A stretch of 64,000 nt of DNA from Bacteroidota bacterium (lineage in GTDB: Bacteria; Bacteroidota; Bacteroidia; Bacteroidales; F082), in NCBI GenBank assembly GCA_018830105.1, contig JAHJTC010000004.1:372001-436000 (forward strand), written 5' to 3'. Shown piece after piece: positions 51,473 to 60,737 of this stretch (positions are counted from its first letter, which is position 1; every line of letters begins with the position of its first letter). A program made the translations under genes and the position numbers. Under the pieces are notes generated by a model. That model was given only the letters and a program-made list of their open reading frames with translations, searched no databases and was not told the DNA's origin.

Positions 51473-52090
51473 TTATTCCGTCTTCCTTAAATCCTGAAAC
51501 AACTGATTGAATTTTTCAAGCTTAGGCACAATAACAAACTGGCAGTATCCCTGAGCCGGATTTTTTTCATAATAATTTTGATGATAGTCTTCTGCTTTGT
51601 AGAATTTTTCGAAAGCGGTAATTTCAGTTACAATTTCGTTTTCCCATATTTGCAATTCGTTCAGCCGGCTTTTTACCTCTTCGGCAATCTTTTTTTGTTC
51701 ATCAGTATGATAGAATATCACTGAACGATATTGCGTTCCAACATCAGCACCCTGTCGATTCAAAGTGGTTGGATTATGTGTTCTAAAGAATACTTCAAGG
51801 ATTTGATCCAATGAAACGATTTTAGGATTGTACTCAATTTGAACAACCTCGGCATGTCCTGTTAATCCTGACGTTACTTCTCTGTATGTAGGATTGGCAA
51901 TTTTTCCGCCGGAATATCCTGAGGTGATGGATTCAATGCCTTTTAGCTGATCAAAAACTGCTTCGGTACACCAAAAACAACCTGCACCCAGGGTAATTGT
52001 TTCGCTTTCTCTATTTTGTGCGCTAAGATTCATAGTTAATGTGGTATTTAGTAGAATTAAAATTCCTGATAATAGCTGCCTGTAACTCAT
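51473..52090 (-). CDS. msrA: Peptide methionine sulfoxide reductase MsrA, exported form
   Basis: MsrA reduces the S-epimer of methionine sulfoxide in proteins. 205 residues with a hydrophobic N-terminus resembling a signal peptide (LLSGILILLNTTLTMNLSAQ), suggesting a periplasmic enzyme. The catalytic motif is GAGCFWCTEAVF, then SGYSGG, TGHAEVVQIEY, NRQGADVGTQYRS and AEDYHQNYY. A late Cys in GYCQFVI is the likely recycling residue. It is not fused to MsrB and no msrB is close by. Confidence 0.95.
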   Translation of the reverse strand: MSYRQLLSGILILLNTTLTMNLSAQNRESETITLGAGCFWCTEAVFDQLKGIESITSGYSGGKIANPTYREVTSGLTGHAEVVQIEYNPKIVSLDQILEVFFRTHNPTTLNRQGADVGTQYRSVIFYHTDEQKKIAEEVKSRLNELQIWENEIVTEITAFEKFYKAEDYHQNYYEKNPAQGYCQFVIVPKLEKFNQLFQDLRKTE

Positions 52091-52186
52091 GTGGTAAGCT
52101 TTTTATATATGTGATGCTTTACTAATAACAGAGAATTATTCAGTTTGTTTTTGAAGTTTTAAAAGAAAGCGGCCGGCAAATATGCT

Positions 52187-52194
52187 TACTTTTG
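52187..52194 (+). promoter_or_regulatory. -7 box for the DUF3127 gene
   Basis: TACTTTTGCA, identical to the SRP RNA -7 box including the following CA, 51 nt before the ATG. No -33 TTG at standard distance. Confidence 0.5.
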
Positions 52195-52244
52195 CATCTT
52201 GCAAGTCCAAAAAATCGAATTTATAAACAATAAACATAATTATC

Positions 52245-52613
52245 ATGAGTGTTGACATTACAGGAAAAGTCGTTCAATTGGGTCAGCGACAAACAGGTCA
52301 GAGTGCAAAAGGACCCTGGGTTAAGCAAGAATTAATCATAGAAACGGAAGATCAGTTTCCTAAGAAAGTTTGTCTGATTTGTTGGGGCGATAAAGCCGAT
52401 GAGGCTGCTGCTTTCACCAATGGTGAGCGCATTAAAGCAAGTATTAATATTGAATCACGTGAGTACAATGGCAAGTGGTACACTGATGTAAAACCCTGGC
52501 GTTTTGAGCGTGAAGGTGGTGCAAATGCAGCTGCATCAAAAGCTGACACGCTTCCGCAATCATCGTTTGATGAGCCCATGCCAGATAATGAAGAAGGCGA
52601 TTTGCCTTTTTAA
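52245..52613 (+). CDS. DUF3127 protein with SSB-like acidic tail
   Basis: A 122-residue protein of the DUF3127 family, small beta-rich proteins of Bacteroidota predicted to have an OB fold (MSVDITGKVVQLGQRQTGQ...VKQELIIET). After the core (1-90) comes a low-complexity linker and a C-terminus ending NEEGDLPF, which resembles the acidic DDDIPF tip by which single-stranded DNA-binding protein recruits its partners. I infer a DNA-associated, SSB-like role, but no function is established for the family. Confidence 0.85.
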   Translation: MSVDITGKVVQLGQRQTGQSAKGPWVKQELIIETEDQFPKKVCLICWGDKADEAAAFTNGERIKASINIESREYNGKWYTDVKPWRFEREGGANAAASKADTLPQSSFDEPMPDNEEGDLPF

Positions 52614-52767
52614 ATGTTAGCCTACCCTATTTTTAGTTCATCGTATTGGCTGTCAATAAAATGATTATCAGATTAAATCGACCTAATAACTATTCTATTA
52701 TTGGTAATCTACTTGAAATTAATAAAATAGGATCTATTTGTAGCATACAGGCGAAATTTTATAAAGA

Positions 52768-53670
52768 TTGAAAAGCAGAACCCTTGCTCTAATTGCCGCA
52801 TTTTTTGCAAATTTAATCTATGGAGTCAATTTTGTTGTTGCTAAAGGCATCATGCCTGATTATTTGCAGCCACGTGCAATAATTTTTATCAGGGTAATCG
52901 TTGCGGCAATGCTTTTCTGGCTCGTTAAACCCTTTGTGAAGTCGGAAAAGGTTAGCAAAAAACATATGCTTCGCATCGCACTTGCTGCGCTATTTGGTGT
53001 GGCAACTAACCAGATTTTATTTTTCGAAGGTCTTAATCTTACAACGCCAATTAATGCCAGTATTATTATGGTTGGCGTACCTATTGCGGTGTTGATATTT
53101 TCACAATGGATTGCTAAAGAACGTATTACGAAAACTAAAGTTTTAGGTATCAGCTTGGGTAGTTTTGGTGCAGCCTTTCTAATTTTGGGAAGTGGACAAA
53201 TCAATTTACATCCCGGAGCTTTTTTAGGAAACGTATTCATTTTGCTTAATGCCTCGGCCTATGCACTCTATCTGGTACTGATTAAGCCTGTTATGCAACA
53301 TTATCAGGCACTTACCGTAATGAGATGGGTGTTTTTGTTTGGTGCCGTCTATATTATACCTTTTACGCTTCCTATAGCCTTGAAATCTGATTGGAGTTCC
53401 ATTCCGTTAAATATATGGATGTCAATTTCATATGTAATTATTTTTACTACTTTTCTTGCCTATTTGATGAATAATTTTTCGTTAAAAACCATTCATCCCT
53501 CCACAAATAGCGTCTTTATTTACTTCCAACCAGTGATTTCGAGTTTAATTGCGCTTAGTTTTCAAAAAGATACCCTTGAAATTCAAGAGGTTGTAGCTGC
53601 TTTATTTATCTTTGCCGGAGTATATTTCGTGAGTCGCAAAAAACAATTGCCCTATTTTATTCGTGAATAA
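52768..53670 (+). CDS. EamA/DMT-superfamily transporter
   Basis: A 300-residue inner-membrane protein with ten predicted helices and the two EamA repeats: AAFFANLIYGVNFVVAKG in the first, NASAYALYLVLIKP in the second. The start is TTG at 52768; the first in-frame ATG would cut TM1. Drug/metabolite transporters of this type often export amino acids or related compounds; the substrate is unknown. The next gene begins 11 bp later and the one after overlaps, so this heads an operon ending in kdsA. Confidence 0.88.
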   Translation: MKSRTLALIAAFFANLIYGVNFVVAKGIMPDYLQPRAIIFIRVIVAAMLFWLVKPFVKSEKVSKKHMLRIALAALFGVATNQILFFEGLNLTTPINASIIMVGVPIAVLIFSQWIAKERITKTKVLGISLGSFGAAFLILGSGQINLHPGAFLGNVFILLNASAYALYLVLIKPVMQHYQALTVMRWVFLFGAVYIIPFTLPIALKSDWSSIPLNIWMSISYVIIFTTFLAYLMNNFSLKTIHPSTNSVFIYFQPVISSLIALSFQKDTLEIQEVVAALFIFAGVYFVSRKKQLPYFIRE

Positions 53671-53681
53671 CGCTGAATATT

Positions 53682-54362
53682 ATGAATGAACGATCTGAAT
53701 TTACAGCCTATATTGCAGGAGCTTCCGGACTTACCGGAGGACATCTTTTAAATTACTTACTTGAGCACAAGCAATTTGGTCGGATTGTCGCGCTCACCAG
53801 GTCTCCCCTGCCCTTTTCACATCCCAAATTGGATCAGCAGATTGTTGATTTCGATGATTTAAATCCCGAAGACTTCATCGGTGGTGACTATTTTTATTGC
53901 TGTCTGGGAACAACAATAAAGAAAGCCGGTTCTCAATCAAATTTTCAGAAAGTTGATCTGGAATATGTTGAAAAGCTGGCACATTTATCTGCTGAGGCCG
54001 GTTTTAGTGCTTTTTCTGTGATTTCAAGTGTTGGGGCTTCTGAGTCTTCCAGAAATTTTTACCTGCGTACCAAAGGGCTTATGGAAGCAAGTGTGAAACG
54101 CCAAGGAATAGACAAAACATTGATATTCAGGCCTTCATTAATAATTGGAGAACGCGGGGAAGCAAGATTTGGGGAGTCTGTTGCTTCACTTTTTATGAAA
54201 GTTTTAAATCCGCTCATGATAGGGAGATTAAAAAAATACAAAGCCATTAAGGCATCAAGCTTGGCCGAATCAATGCTCAGCAATAGCCTGTCCAAACCTG
54301 CCGGAATTCATCTAATCAGTAACGAAGAAATGCATAAAACACATTTACAGCATGAAAAATAA
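53682..54362 (+). CDS. NAD(P)-binding oxidoreductase, HTATIP2/SDR-a-like
   Basis: A 226-residue atypical short-chain dehydrogenase. The Rossmann motif is AGASGLTGGHLL (12-23), followed by IVALTR and CCLGTTIKKAGSQ, the pattern of the TIP30/HTATIP2-like group. SVISSVGASESSRNFYLRTKG gives the Ser-Tyr-Lys-like triad region, with YxxxK as YLRTK. The substrate is unknown. Its 3' end overlaps kdsA by 11 nt, so they are co-translated. Confidence 0.85.
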   Translation: MNERSEFTAYIAGASGLTGGHLLNYLLEHKQFGRIVALTRSPLPFSHPKLDQQIVDFDDLNPEDFIGGDYFYCCLGTTIKKAGSQSNFQKVDLEYVEKLAHLSAEAGFSAFSVISSVGASESSRNFYLRTKGLMEASVKRQGIDKTLIFRPSLIIGERGEARFGESVASLFMKVLNPLMIGRLKKYKAIKASSLAESMLSNSLSKPAGIHLISNEEMHKTHLQHEK

Positions 54363-55170
54363 TTCTGAATATACACTGCTTCAACAACTTAGAGACGATC
54401 GTTTCTTTTTAATGGCCGGTCCTTGTGTGATTGAAAATGAAGAAACACCTTTTAGGATTGCGGAAAAGGTGAGCCGCATCTGTCGCGAATTAGAGATACC
54501 TTATATTTTCAAGGGATCCTACCGCAAGGCGAATCGCTCACGATTAGATTCTTTTAGGGGAATAGGTGATGAAAAGGCTTTAAGTATTTTAAATCAAATT
54601 GGTAAAACATATGACATGGCTGTGGTTACCGACATTCATACTGCTGAAGAGGCTGCTATGGCTGCTGAATATGTAGATGTGCTGCAAATTCCGGCATTTT
54701 TGTGCCGACAAACGGATTTATTGATAGCGGCAGCAAAAACAGGTAAAACAGTAAATATCAAAAAGGGTCAGTTTTTATCGGGCGAATCAATGAAATTTGC
54801 TGTAGATAAAGTCGTGCAATCAGGAAACGATCAGGTTTTTTTAACTGAAAGAGGCAATATGTTTGGCTACCAGGATATGGTTGTAGATTACAGAAACATA
54901 CATGCCATGAAAAAATTAGGTGTTCCTGTGATTATGGATATCACCCATTCGCTGCAGCAGCCCAATCAGCCCGAAGGCGTAACAGGTGGCCAACCTGAAC
55001 TTATTGGGTTAATCGCCAAAGCAGCCATTGCAGTTGGCGCTGATGGGATTTTTATTGAGACTCACCCCAATCCTGCCGAAGCAAAATCAGATGGCGCAAA
55101 TATGTTACAGCTGGATCGTTTAGAAGAGTTGCTTATAAAGTTGGTAAGGATCAAAGAAGCAATAAGTTAA
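54352..55170 (+). CDS. kdsA: 3-deoxy-8-phosphooctulonate synthase KdsA
   Basis: KdsA condenses phosphoenolpyruvate and arabinose 5-phosphate to Kdo-8-phosphate for the lipopolysaccharide inner core. 272 residues: FLMAGPCVIENE, FKGSYRKANRSR, VDVLQIPAFLCRQTDLL, NIKKGQFLSG, MDITHSLQQPN and FIETHPNPAEAKSDG all match. The TDL.A...TGK and CRQ elements are as expected. It overlaps the preceding oxidoreductase by 11 nt. It links this operon to gmhA/gmhB further right, which feed heptose into the same core. Confidence 0.97.
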   Translation: MKNNSEYTLLQQLRDDRFFLMAGPCVIENEETPFRIAEKVSRICRELEIPYIFKGSYRKANRSRLDSFRGIGDEKALSILNQIGKTYDMAVVTDIHTAEEAAMAAEYVDVLQIPAFLCRQTDLLIAAAKTGKTVNIKKGQFLSGESMKFAVDKVVQSGNDQVFLTERGNMFGYQDMVVDYRNIHAMKKLGVPVIMDITHSLQQPNQPEGVTGGQPELIGLIAKAAIAVGADGIFIETHPNPAEAKSDGANMLQLDRLEELLIKLVRIKEAIS

Positions 55171-55182
55171 ATAATATAACCT

Positions 55183-56358
55183 TTAGTCACGCTTTAACTG
55201 AATAACTTGCCCGGTATTGGGATCAAAAGTTAGTTTAGTCCGGTTTAACGGAGCTACTGCAATTGCCCCCATTTGACTTATAGGCAACCTGTCCTGAGCC
55301 AGTAATCTCCCCTGATACGTAACTCTTATTTCAACTGTTTCAGCAATTCTGTAAATCATGCTATTGATTACTGTAACCGATTCGAGGGAGTTTTCATCAA
55401 CCGAAGGAATTGATTTGGTATTACCGGCTGCAATAAGTTCCAGCTGCAAAGGAGTTCCTTTAGACCCACTAAGCTGTATCCCTGTCTCATCCGAAAAGCG
55501 AGCAATTTGCTTGATGCCTTCATCATTTTTCTGTGGCGTAAAATACACTGTAAACTCTTCAAGCGTGCTGTGCTCCTGCCCAAGAAACAAGCTGAGATAA
55601 GCTTCTTCAAGTTGTTTTAATTGCTGATCCATATAAACCATCGTTTGTCCATAATTTATTTCCTGATAACCGCTTATGAGGTTATAGCGGCTTTCGCGAA
55701 TGGTTTGTATGTAATCTGCTGCGGCCCTTGCTTTTTGCTCTGGAGTGCGATCCACCCAGGAAGCATGCAAAACAGGACGCTTAATGATTGTAGTATCTAT
55801 GGTTATATTGCGAATGATGGTGTCAATTCTTCTGTAGAGATTTCTTTCGGCGTAGTAGGAAAAACGTTTCTCGTCTGGCGCATTCACCAGGAGTTTTTCA
55901 ATGTTTTCAACACCTGAATTTGCAGCTTTAACGGCATCTCCTGCACCCAGCAAGATCCCATTTGGTTGCTGTGAAAAAATAATGCTTGCAGCATCTTTTG
56001 CTGCCCGCTCATCAAAACGCACAAAAAAAACTGCCTTACTATCAGGCTCCGTAACGCTTCCAACAATGGCGTCAACGATTTCGTAGGAGGTATGATCATT
56101 TTGTACAAAATCTTCAACACCTAACATACGCGTTGCAAAACTGCTGTATGGACCTGCCGTATGATTGGTCTTTTTTAGAATAAAATCCACTTTTAAAACC
56201 GTTTGAGGCAGGGAATAAAAAAAACCTTCCTGTTGGCCGGGAATGCCGTTTTTTGCATGGCTCAAGGTTACTTGAGCTGATACTATTGATTGCGATAAAA
56301 GAAAAACAGTGAGGCTAAGCGTTTTTATAAAAACTGAATAAAAGCTGTAATTTTTCAT
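55183..56358 (-). CDS. DUF4831 family exported protein
   Basis: A 391-residue protein with signal sequence (LSLTVFLLSQSIVSAQ) matching DUF4831, a Bacteroidota family of unknown function. The N-terminal third has FFYSLPQTVLKVDFILKKTNH, as usual for the family, then a region with DERAAKDAASIIFSQQPNG and a C-terminal beta-rich part. No catalytic motif is visible. It converges on kdsA with 12 bp between stops and lies alone. Confidence 0.8.
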   Translation of the reverse strand: MKNYSFYSVFIKTLSLTVFLLSQSIVSAQVTLSHAKNGIPGQQEGFFYSLPQTVLKVDFILKKTNHTAGPYSSFATRMLGVEDFVQNDHTSYEIVDAIVGSVTEPDSKAVFFVRFDERAAKDAASIIFSQQPNGILLGAGDAVKAANSGVENIEKLLVNAPDEKRFSYYAERNLYRRIDTIIRNITIDTTIIKRPVLHASWVDRTPEQKARAAADYIQTIRESRYNLISGYQEINYGQTMVYMDQQLKQLEEAYLSLFLGQEHSTLEEFTVYFTPQKNDEGIKQIARFSDETGIQLSGSKGTPLQLELIAAGNTKSIPSVDENSLESVTVINSMIYRIAETVEIRVTYQGRLLAQDRLPISQMGAIAVAPLNRTKLTFDPNTGQVIQLKRD

Positions 56359-56462
56359 GGAGTTTAGGTTTCAATGCATACAAAAATACAGTATTTCCTG
56401 CTTAACCAAAGCCTTGCTTAAAATTTCATCAAAGTAAATGAAAAAACTAAGCCAGGCGGTTA

Positions 56463-56500
56463 GAAAAAGAAAGAGGAGAAACATACTGCTTCTCCCCTTT
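56463..56500 (-). terminator. Likely terminator of glnN operon
   Basis: The minus strand GGGGAGAA, 8-nt loop, TTCTCCTC pairs at 7 of 8 positions and is followed by a T-rich stretch, 20 nt after the glnN stop. Confidence 0.55.
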
Positions 56501-56519
56501 TCATACTTTCTTGTTGTTT

Positions 56520-58709
56520 CTATTTCATGAACAACAGTTCTCTGTATTTTGGCAATGGCCATAGTGAGTCATCTATTAACATTTCGAGCTTGTCAACATG
56601 ATACCGGATTTTTTCGAAATACGGCTTCACTTTATAACAATAGCTTTGAGCCTGCGCATCGCATTGCTCAAGCTTGTTTGCTGTTTTACGCTCATCTGTC
56701 ATTTCCTCAACATACTGTCGGATCAGAGAGATATGCTCAGAAATTTCCTTGATATTGTGGACCTGATTTCTACTTAGTTTGACATAAGTTTTTGAATCCA
56801 GCACATCTTTAAGTCCACGAGCATTTTCGATCAGCGTATTCTGATATTTTATCGCTGTCGGGATGATATGATTGATTGAAAGATCACCCATCAGGCGCGA
56901 TTCTATCTGAATTTTGCGCACATATTTATCCAGTTTAATTTCGTAGCGTGCTTCTAGTTCCCTTTTGTTTAGCACTTGATTGCGCTCAAACAGCGACACC
57001 ACTTTTTCCGAAACAAATGCTTTGATGGCATCAGGAGTATTTGCATTATTGGAAAGCCCGCGTTTTTTTGCCTCTTCTTTCCATTCCTCGCTATAGCTAT
57101 TGCCTTCGAAACGAATAGCTTTTGAGCTCTTAATATAGCTTTTAATTACCTCGAAAATAGCATCTTCACGCTTAATATTCTGATCTATCTGCTTTTTCAC
57201 TTCTTCGTAAAACTCATTAAACTGATCAGCAACAATAGTATTCAGAACAAACATTGGCTTAGCCGAATTCGCCAGTGACCCCACTGCTCTAAACTCAAAT
57301 TTATTTCCTGTAAAGGCAAACGGGCTGGTACGGTTACGATCGGTGTTATCAAGCAGAATTTCAGGAATTTTGGGGATATTACCTAAAGCACCTTTTGAAA
57401 GTCCGTTATTGATATTTGCCAGTGCAGGCATTTGCTCTATTTCGTCGAGTGTTCGTGTAAGCTGCTCACCGATAAAGGCAGATATAATAGCCGGAGGAGC
57501 CTCATTGGCACCAAGTCGCAGGTCATTGCCTGCCGAAGCAACACTTGCACGCACCAATTCTTCGTGTGTATGCAATGCTTTTAAAATATTAACGAGAATA
57601 GCAATAAAACGCAGATTTTCAAGCGGTGTTTTACCTGGTGTAAGCAAGTTAACGCCGGTGTTTGTTGCCAGCGACCAGTTATTGTGCTTCCCGCTTCCAT
57701 TTACCACGGCATAAGGTTTTTCGTGCAGCAGTACTTTAAAGTGGTGCTTGCGCGAAACGGTGTCTAATAAATGCATGAGCAACTGGTTGTGATCAACCGC
57801 CACATTGGCTTCTTCGTAAACCGGAGCACATTCAAACTGACTGGGAGCTACTTCGTTATGTCTTGTTTTAAGCGGGATACCCAAAATATGAGATTCTATC
57901 TCCAGATCACGCATAAAAGCGCGTGCCCTGCTGTGTATTGTTCCAAAGTAGTGATCGTGAAGTTGTTGATCTTTAGCAGAGGCATGCCCAAAAACAGTTT
58001 TGCCGGCAAGGACAAGATCAGGTCTGGCAGCAAAAAGCGCTGAGTCAACCAGAAAATATTCCTGTTCCCAGCCTAAGGTAGGATAAACTTTGGTGATCTG
58101 CTTATCAAAAAGCTGACAAACTTTCACGCTGGCTTTGTCAAGGGCGTCCATTGATCGTAACAAGGGCGTTTTGTAATCAAGCGACTCTCCAGTATATGAC
58201 ACGAAAATTGTTGGGATACAGAGCGTGCTTTCCATTATAAACGCCGGTGAGCTGGGATCCCAGGCAGTGTAACCACGTGCTTCAAAGGTGTTGCGCAGGC
58301 CGCCGCTCGGAAACGAAGAGGCATCGGGCTCTTGTTGTATCAACTCGTTACCCTGAAACTCTTCCAGGGCTTTTCCACCGCCTGCCGGATTGATAAAGGC
58401 ATCGTGTTTTTCGGCTGTGGAGCCTGTAAGTGGGTGAAACCAGTGTGTATAGTGCGTTGCGCCTTTGCTCATTGCCCAGGCTTTCATTGCTGAGGCAACC
58501 TGATCAGCTACTTTGCGTTCAATTTTTGTGCCTTTTTCAATGGCCATTTCAACGCTTTTATAGGCTTCCTTGGTTAAATATTCCCGCATCATGGTTTGAT
58601 TAAAAACCATTGAACCGAAATAATCGGATATCTTGTTCGAGGGATAAGCAACAGGGACTACCTGCCTGTCTAATGTTTGCGATAAAGCTGTAAATCTGAA
58701 GTTTTTCAT
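56520..58709 (-). CDS. glnN: Glutamine synthetase type III
   Basis: GSIII is the large (about 730 residue) glutamine synthetase of Bacteroidota and cyanobacteria and assimilates ammonium. The 729-residue protein has FNQTMMREYLTKEAYKS, THYTHWFHPLTGSTAEKHDAF, GWEQEYFLVD and the catalytic segment TRHNEVAPSQFECAPVYEEANVAVDHN, as well as GSGKHNNWSLATNTGVNLL. The C-terminal helical arm is unique to this class. Start at 58709, 1 bp after the symporter stop, so it is the last gene of gmhA-gmhB-symporter-glnN. The link of nitrogen assimilation with heptose genes is unusual and may be only transcriptional. Confidence 0.97.
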   Translation of the reverse strand: MKNFRFTALSQTLDRQVVPVAYPSNKISDYFGSMVFNQTMMREYLTKEAYKSVEMAIEKGTKIERKVADQVASAMKAWAMSKGATHYTHWFHPLTGSTAEKHDAFINPAGGGKALEEFQGNELIQQEPDASSFPSGGLRNTFEARGYTAWDPSSPAFIMESTLCIPTIFVSYTGESLDYKTPLLRSMDALDKASVKVCQLFDKQITKVYPTLGWEQEYFLVDSALFAARPDLVLAGKTVFGHASAKDQQLHDHYFGTIHSRARAFMRDLEIESHILGIPLKTRHNEVAPSQFECAPVYEEANVAVDHNQLLMHLLDTVSRKHHFKVLLHEKPYAVVNGSGKHNNWSLATNTGVNLLTPGKTPLENLRFIAILVNILKALHTHEELVRASVASAGNDLRLGANEAPPAIISAFIGEQLTRTLDEIEQMPALANINNGLSKGALGNIPKIPEILLDNTDRNRTSPFAFTGNKFEFRAVGSLANSAKPMFVLNTIVADQFNEFYEEVKKQIDQNIKREDAIFEVIKSYIKSSKAIRFEGNSYSEEWKEEAKKRGLSNNANTPDAIKAFVSEKVVSLFERNQVLNKRELEARYEIKLDKYVRKIQIESRLMGDLSINHIIPTAIKYQNTLIENARGLKDVLDSKTYVKLSRNQVHNIKEISEHISLIRQYVEEMTDERKTANKLEQCDAQAQSYCYKVKPYFEKIRYHVDKLEMLIDDSLWPLPKYRELLFMK

Positions 58710-58710
58710 T

Positions 58711-60177
58711 TTATGAGGTTGTTTTGATTAGTAATCTTTTTTTTATGATCCAAAGTCCTGTATATGTTAGCAGGCCATTTAATATAAGTAACTCAAAACC
58801 AAAATTGTATCCATTAAAAAATGTGCTTGAGTTGGTGTCGATAAAATAAGTTAATAGGGGCGCCAATAAAACGACCAAAGGTACGAATCTATCCTTAAGT
58901 TGGTGTTTGGTGAAAAGTCCAAAAGCATATAAACCTAAAAGTGGTCCATAAGTATAACCGGCAATGGTAAACAATCGGGCAATTACAGCCTGATTATTAA
59001 TTTCGCGGAACAAAACGATGATTAGTAAGATGATACTTGTTATGACAAAATGGACAATATAGCGCTGAGAATTTGTTGATTTGCCGGTGTTCTTTTGTTG
59101 CTTTTCTACTCCAAGAAAGTCAACACTCACAGATGTGGTAAGGGCAGTAATGGCGCTATCGGCACTGGAATAGGCTGCTGCAATGAGACCAATAAAAAAC
59201 ACAACACCGGCCAACAAACCAAAGTGATTGATGGCAAGTTCGGGAAAAAGGTTATCCGTGAGCTGTGGGATAGCTACACCAAAATGATTGGCATAAACAA
59301 ATAAACTGGCTCCCAGAAATAAAAACAGCAGATTTGCAGGTACAAGCAACAGGCTAAGACTTGTCATGTTTTTTTGCGCATCCTTTAAGTTGCGACAGCT
59401 CAGATTTTTCTGCATCATATCCTGATCAAGACCTGTCATTACAATGGTAATAAACATGCCACTAAAAAACTGCTTGAGGTAAAAGCGATCGTGTCGCCAA
59501 TCGGTGATTACAATTTGAGCATAGCCTTCTTCCTTCACCAAACCAATCATCTCCGAAAGCCCGAGTTCCATTTTGTTGAGTATGATAAAGAGCGTGACAA
59601 TCAGTGCTGTCAGCATAAAAGTTGTTTGCAGCATATCAGTCCAAACAATCGTTTTTATTCCCCCTTTGAAAGAATAAAGTGTGATGAGCAACATAAAAAG
59701 TGCTACCGTAAGCCAAAACGGGACATTGTAATGATCAAAAATAAATAACTGTAACACATTAACAACCAAAAACATCCTGAAAGAAGCACCGATAAGGCGG
59801 GACACTATAAAATAAAATGCACCTGATTTATAGGACCAAAAGCCGAACCGCTTTTCGAGGTAGGTGTAAATAGAGGTAAGCTTAAGGTTGTAATACAAGG
59901 GCAATAGCACAAGCGAGATCACTGCATAACCAACAATATATCCAAAAACAACCATCATATAGGAAAACTGAGAATTGCCTACCCATCCGGGGATGGATAT
60001 AAAAGTGACGCCGGAAAGCGATGCCCCAACCATTCCATAAGCGACCACAGGCCATGGCGACTGCCGGTTTCCAAGGTAGTAGCTTTCATTTGTTGCCTTG
60101 CGCGATGTGATGATGGAAATTGCAAAAAGCAAAACGGTATATCCTAAAAACAGGGCTAGTATCAGTTCAGGTTGCAT
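58711..60177 (-). CDS. Sodium:solute symporter family transporter
   Basis: A 488-residue protein of about 13 helices in the inner membrane. The SSS/LeuT-like core is marked by SYYLGNRQSPWPVVAYGMVGASLSGVTF and by FFIGLIAAAYSSADSAITALTTS, the classic Na+-binding helix with SSxxS. The substrate is unknown (sugars, amino acids, sialic acid and others are used by relatives). Start ATG overlaps the stop of gmhB by 1 nt (TGATG), and glnN starts 1 bp after it. This tight arrangement means the four genes are one transcript. Confidence 0.9.
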   Translation of the reverse strand: MQPELILALFLGYTVLLFAISIITSRKATNESYYLGNRQSPWPVVAYGMVGASLSGVTFISIPGWVGNSQFSYMMVVFGYIVGYAVISLVLLPLYYNLKLTSIYTYLEKRFGFWSYKSGAFYFIVSRLIGASFRMFLVVNVLQLFIFDHYNVPFWLTVALFMLLITLYSFKGGIKTIVWTDMLQTTFMLTALIVTLFIILNKMELGLSEMIGLVKEEGYAQIVITDWRHDRFYLKQFFSGMFITIVMTGLDQDMMQKNLSCRNLKDAQKNMTSLSLLLVPANLLFLFLGASLFVYANHFGVAIPQLTDNLFPELAINHFGLLAGVVFFIGLIAAAYSSADSAITALTTSVSVDFLGVEKQQKNTGKSTNSQRYIVHFVITSIILLIIVLFREINNQAVIARLFTIAGYTYGPLLGLYAFGLFTKHQLKDRFVPLVVLLAPLLTYFIDTNSSTFFNGYNFGFELLILNGLLTYTGLWIIKKRLLIKTTS

Positions 60178-60737
60178 CAGCTGGAGATTATTTTTTTTAT
60201 ATAAAAAGCAAAATCCAGTAACGACTCAAATCGCATATCGGGAGTAATACTGATAGCTGCATCGCCTATTAAAACTGTTTTCATGCCGGCATTTTTACCA
60301 AAAAGAATATCAGAAGCAGTATCTCCAACCATGATGGCATGCTCCGGGCGAATTTCGGGGTAAGCCTGCTGCGCCTGTTTTGCCATTGCTAGGTCAGGTT
60401 TTCTGCAATTGTTTGGCGCCGAAGCAAGATCTGTGCAGCTATAAATGGCGTCAATCCTGCCTCCATTTTGTTTCACAAATTCTTGCATCCAGGAATGAAT
60501 ATCATGAAGTTTCTCTATCGTCATCAAACCCTTTCCGACTCCCTGCTGATTAGTTATGACAATGATACGTGCAAATACCTCATTAAAATAGCGCAGTGCT
60601 TCAAGCGTTCCGGGCAAAAAGTGAAAATCTTCCACCTGTCTGACATAATCATTTAGCGGTCGCTTATTAATCACGCCATCGCGATCCAGAAACAAGCTCC
60701 AATCGCCTTTGATGCTATTTAAGGGATTCAAACTCAT
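60177..60737 (-). CDS. gmhB: HAD-type D-glycero-D-manno-heptose 1,7-bisphosphate phosphatase (GmhB)
   Basis: A 186-residue HAD-IIIA phosphatase. The nucleophile motif LFLDRDGVINKRP is at about 15-27, motif II is VITNQQGVGKG, motif III CRKPDLAMA, and motif IV MVGDTASDI. These match GmhB/histidinol-phosphatase-like enzymes. Overlap by 1 nt with gmhA upstream (TAATG) supports the heptose assignment: it would dephosphorylate heptose 1,7-bisphosphate in the ADP-heptose pathway. The kinase/adenylyltransferase gene hldE is not seen. Confidence 0.88.
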   Translation of the reverse strand: MSLNPLNSIKGDWSLFLDRDGVINKRPLNDYVRQVEDFHFLPGTLEALRYFNEVFARIIVITNQQGVGKGLMTIEKLHDIHSWMQEFVKQNGGRIDAIYSCTDLASAPNNCRKPDLAMAKQAQQAYPEIRPEHAIMVGDTASDILFGKNAGMKTVLIGDAAISITPDMRFESLLDFAFYIKKIISS

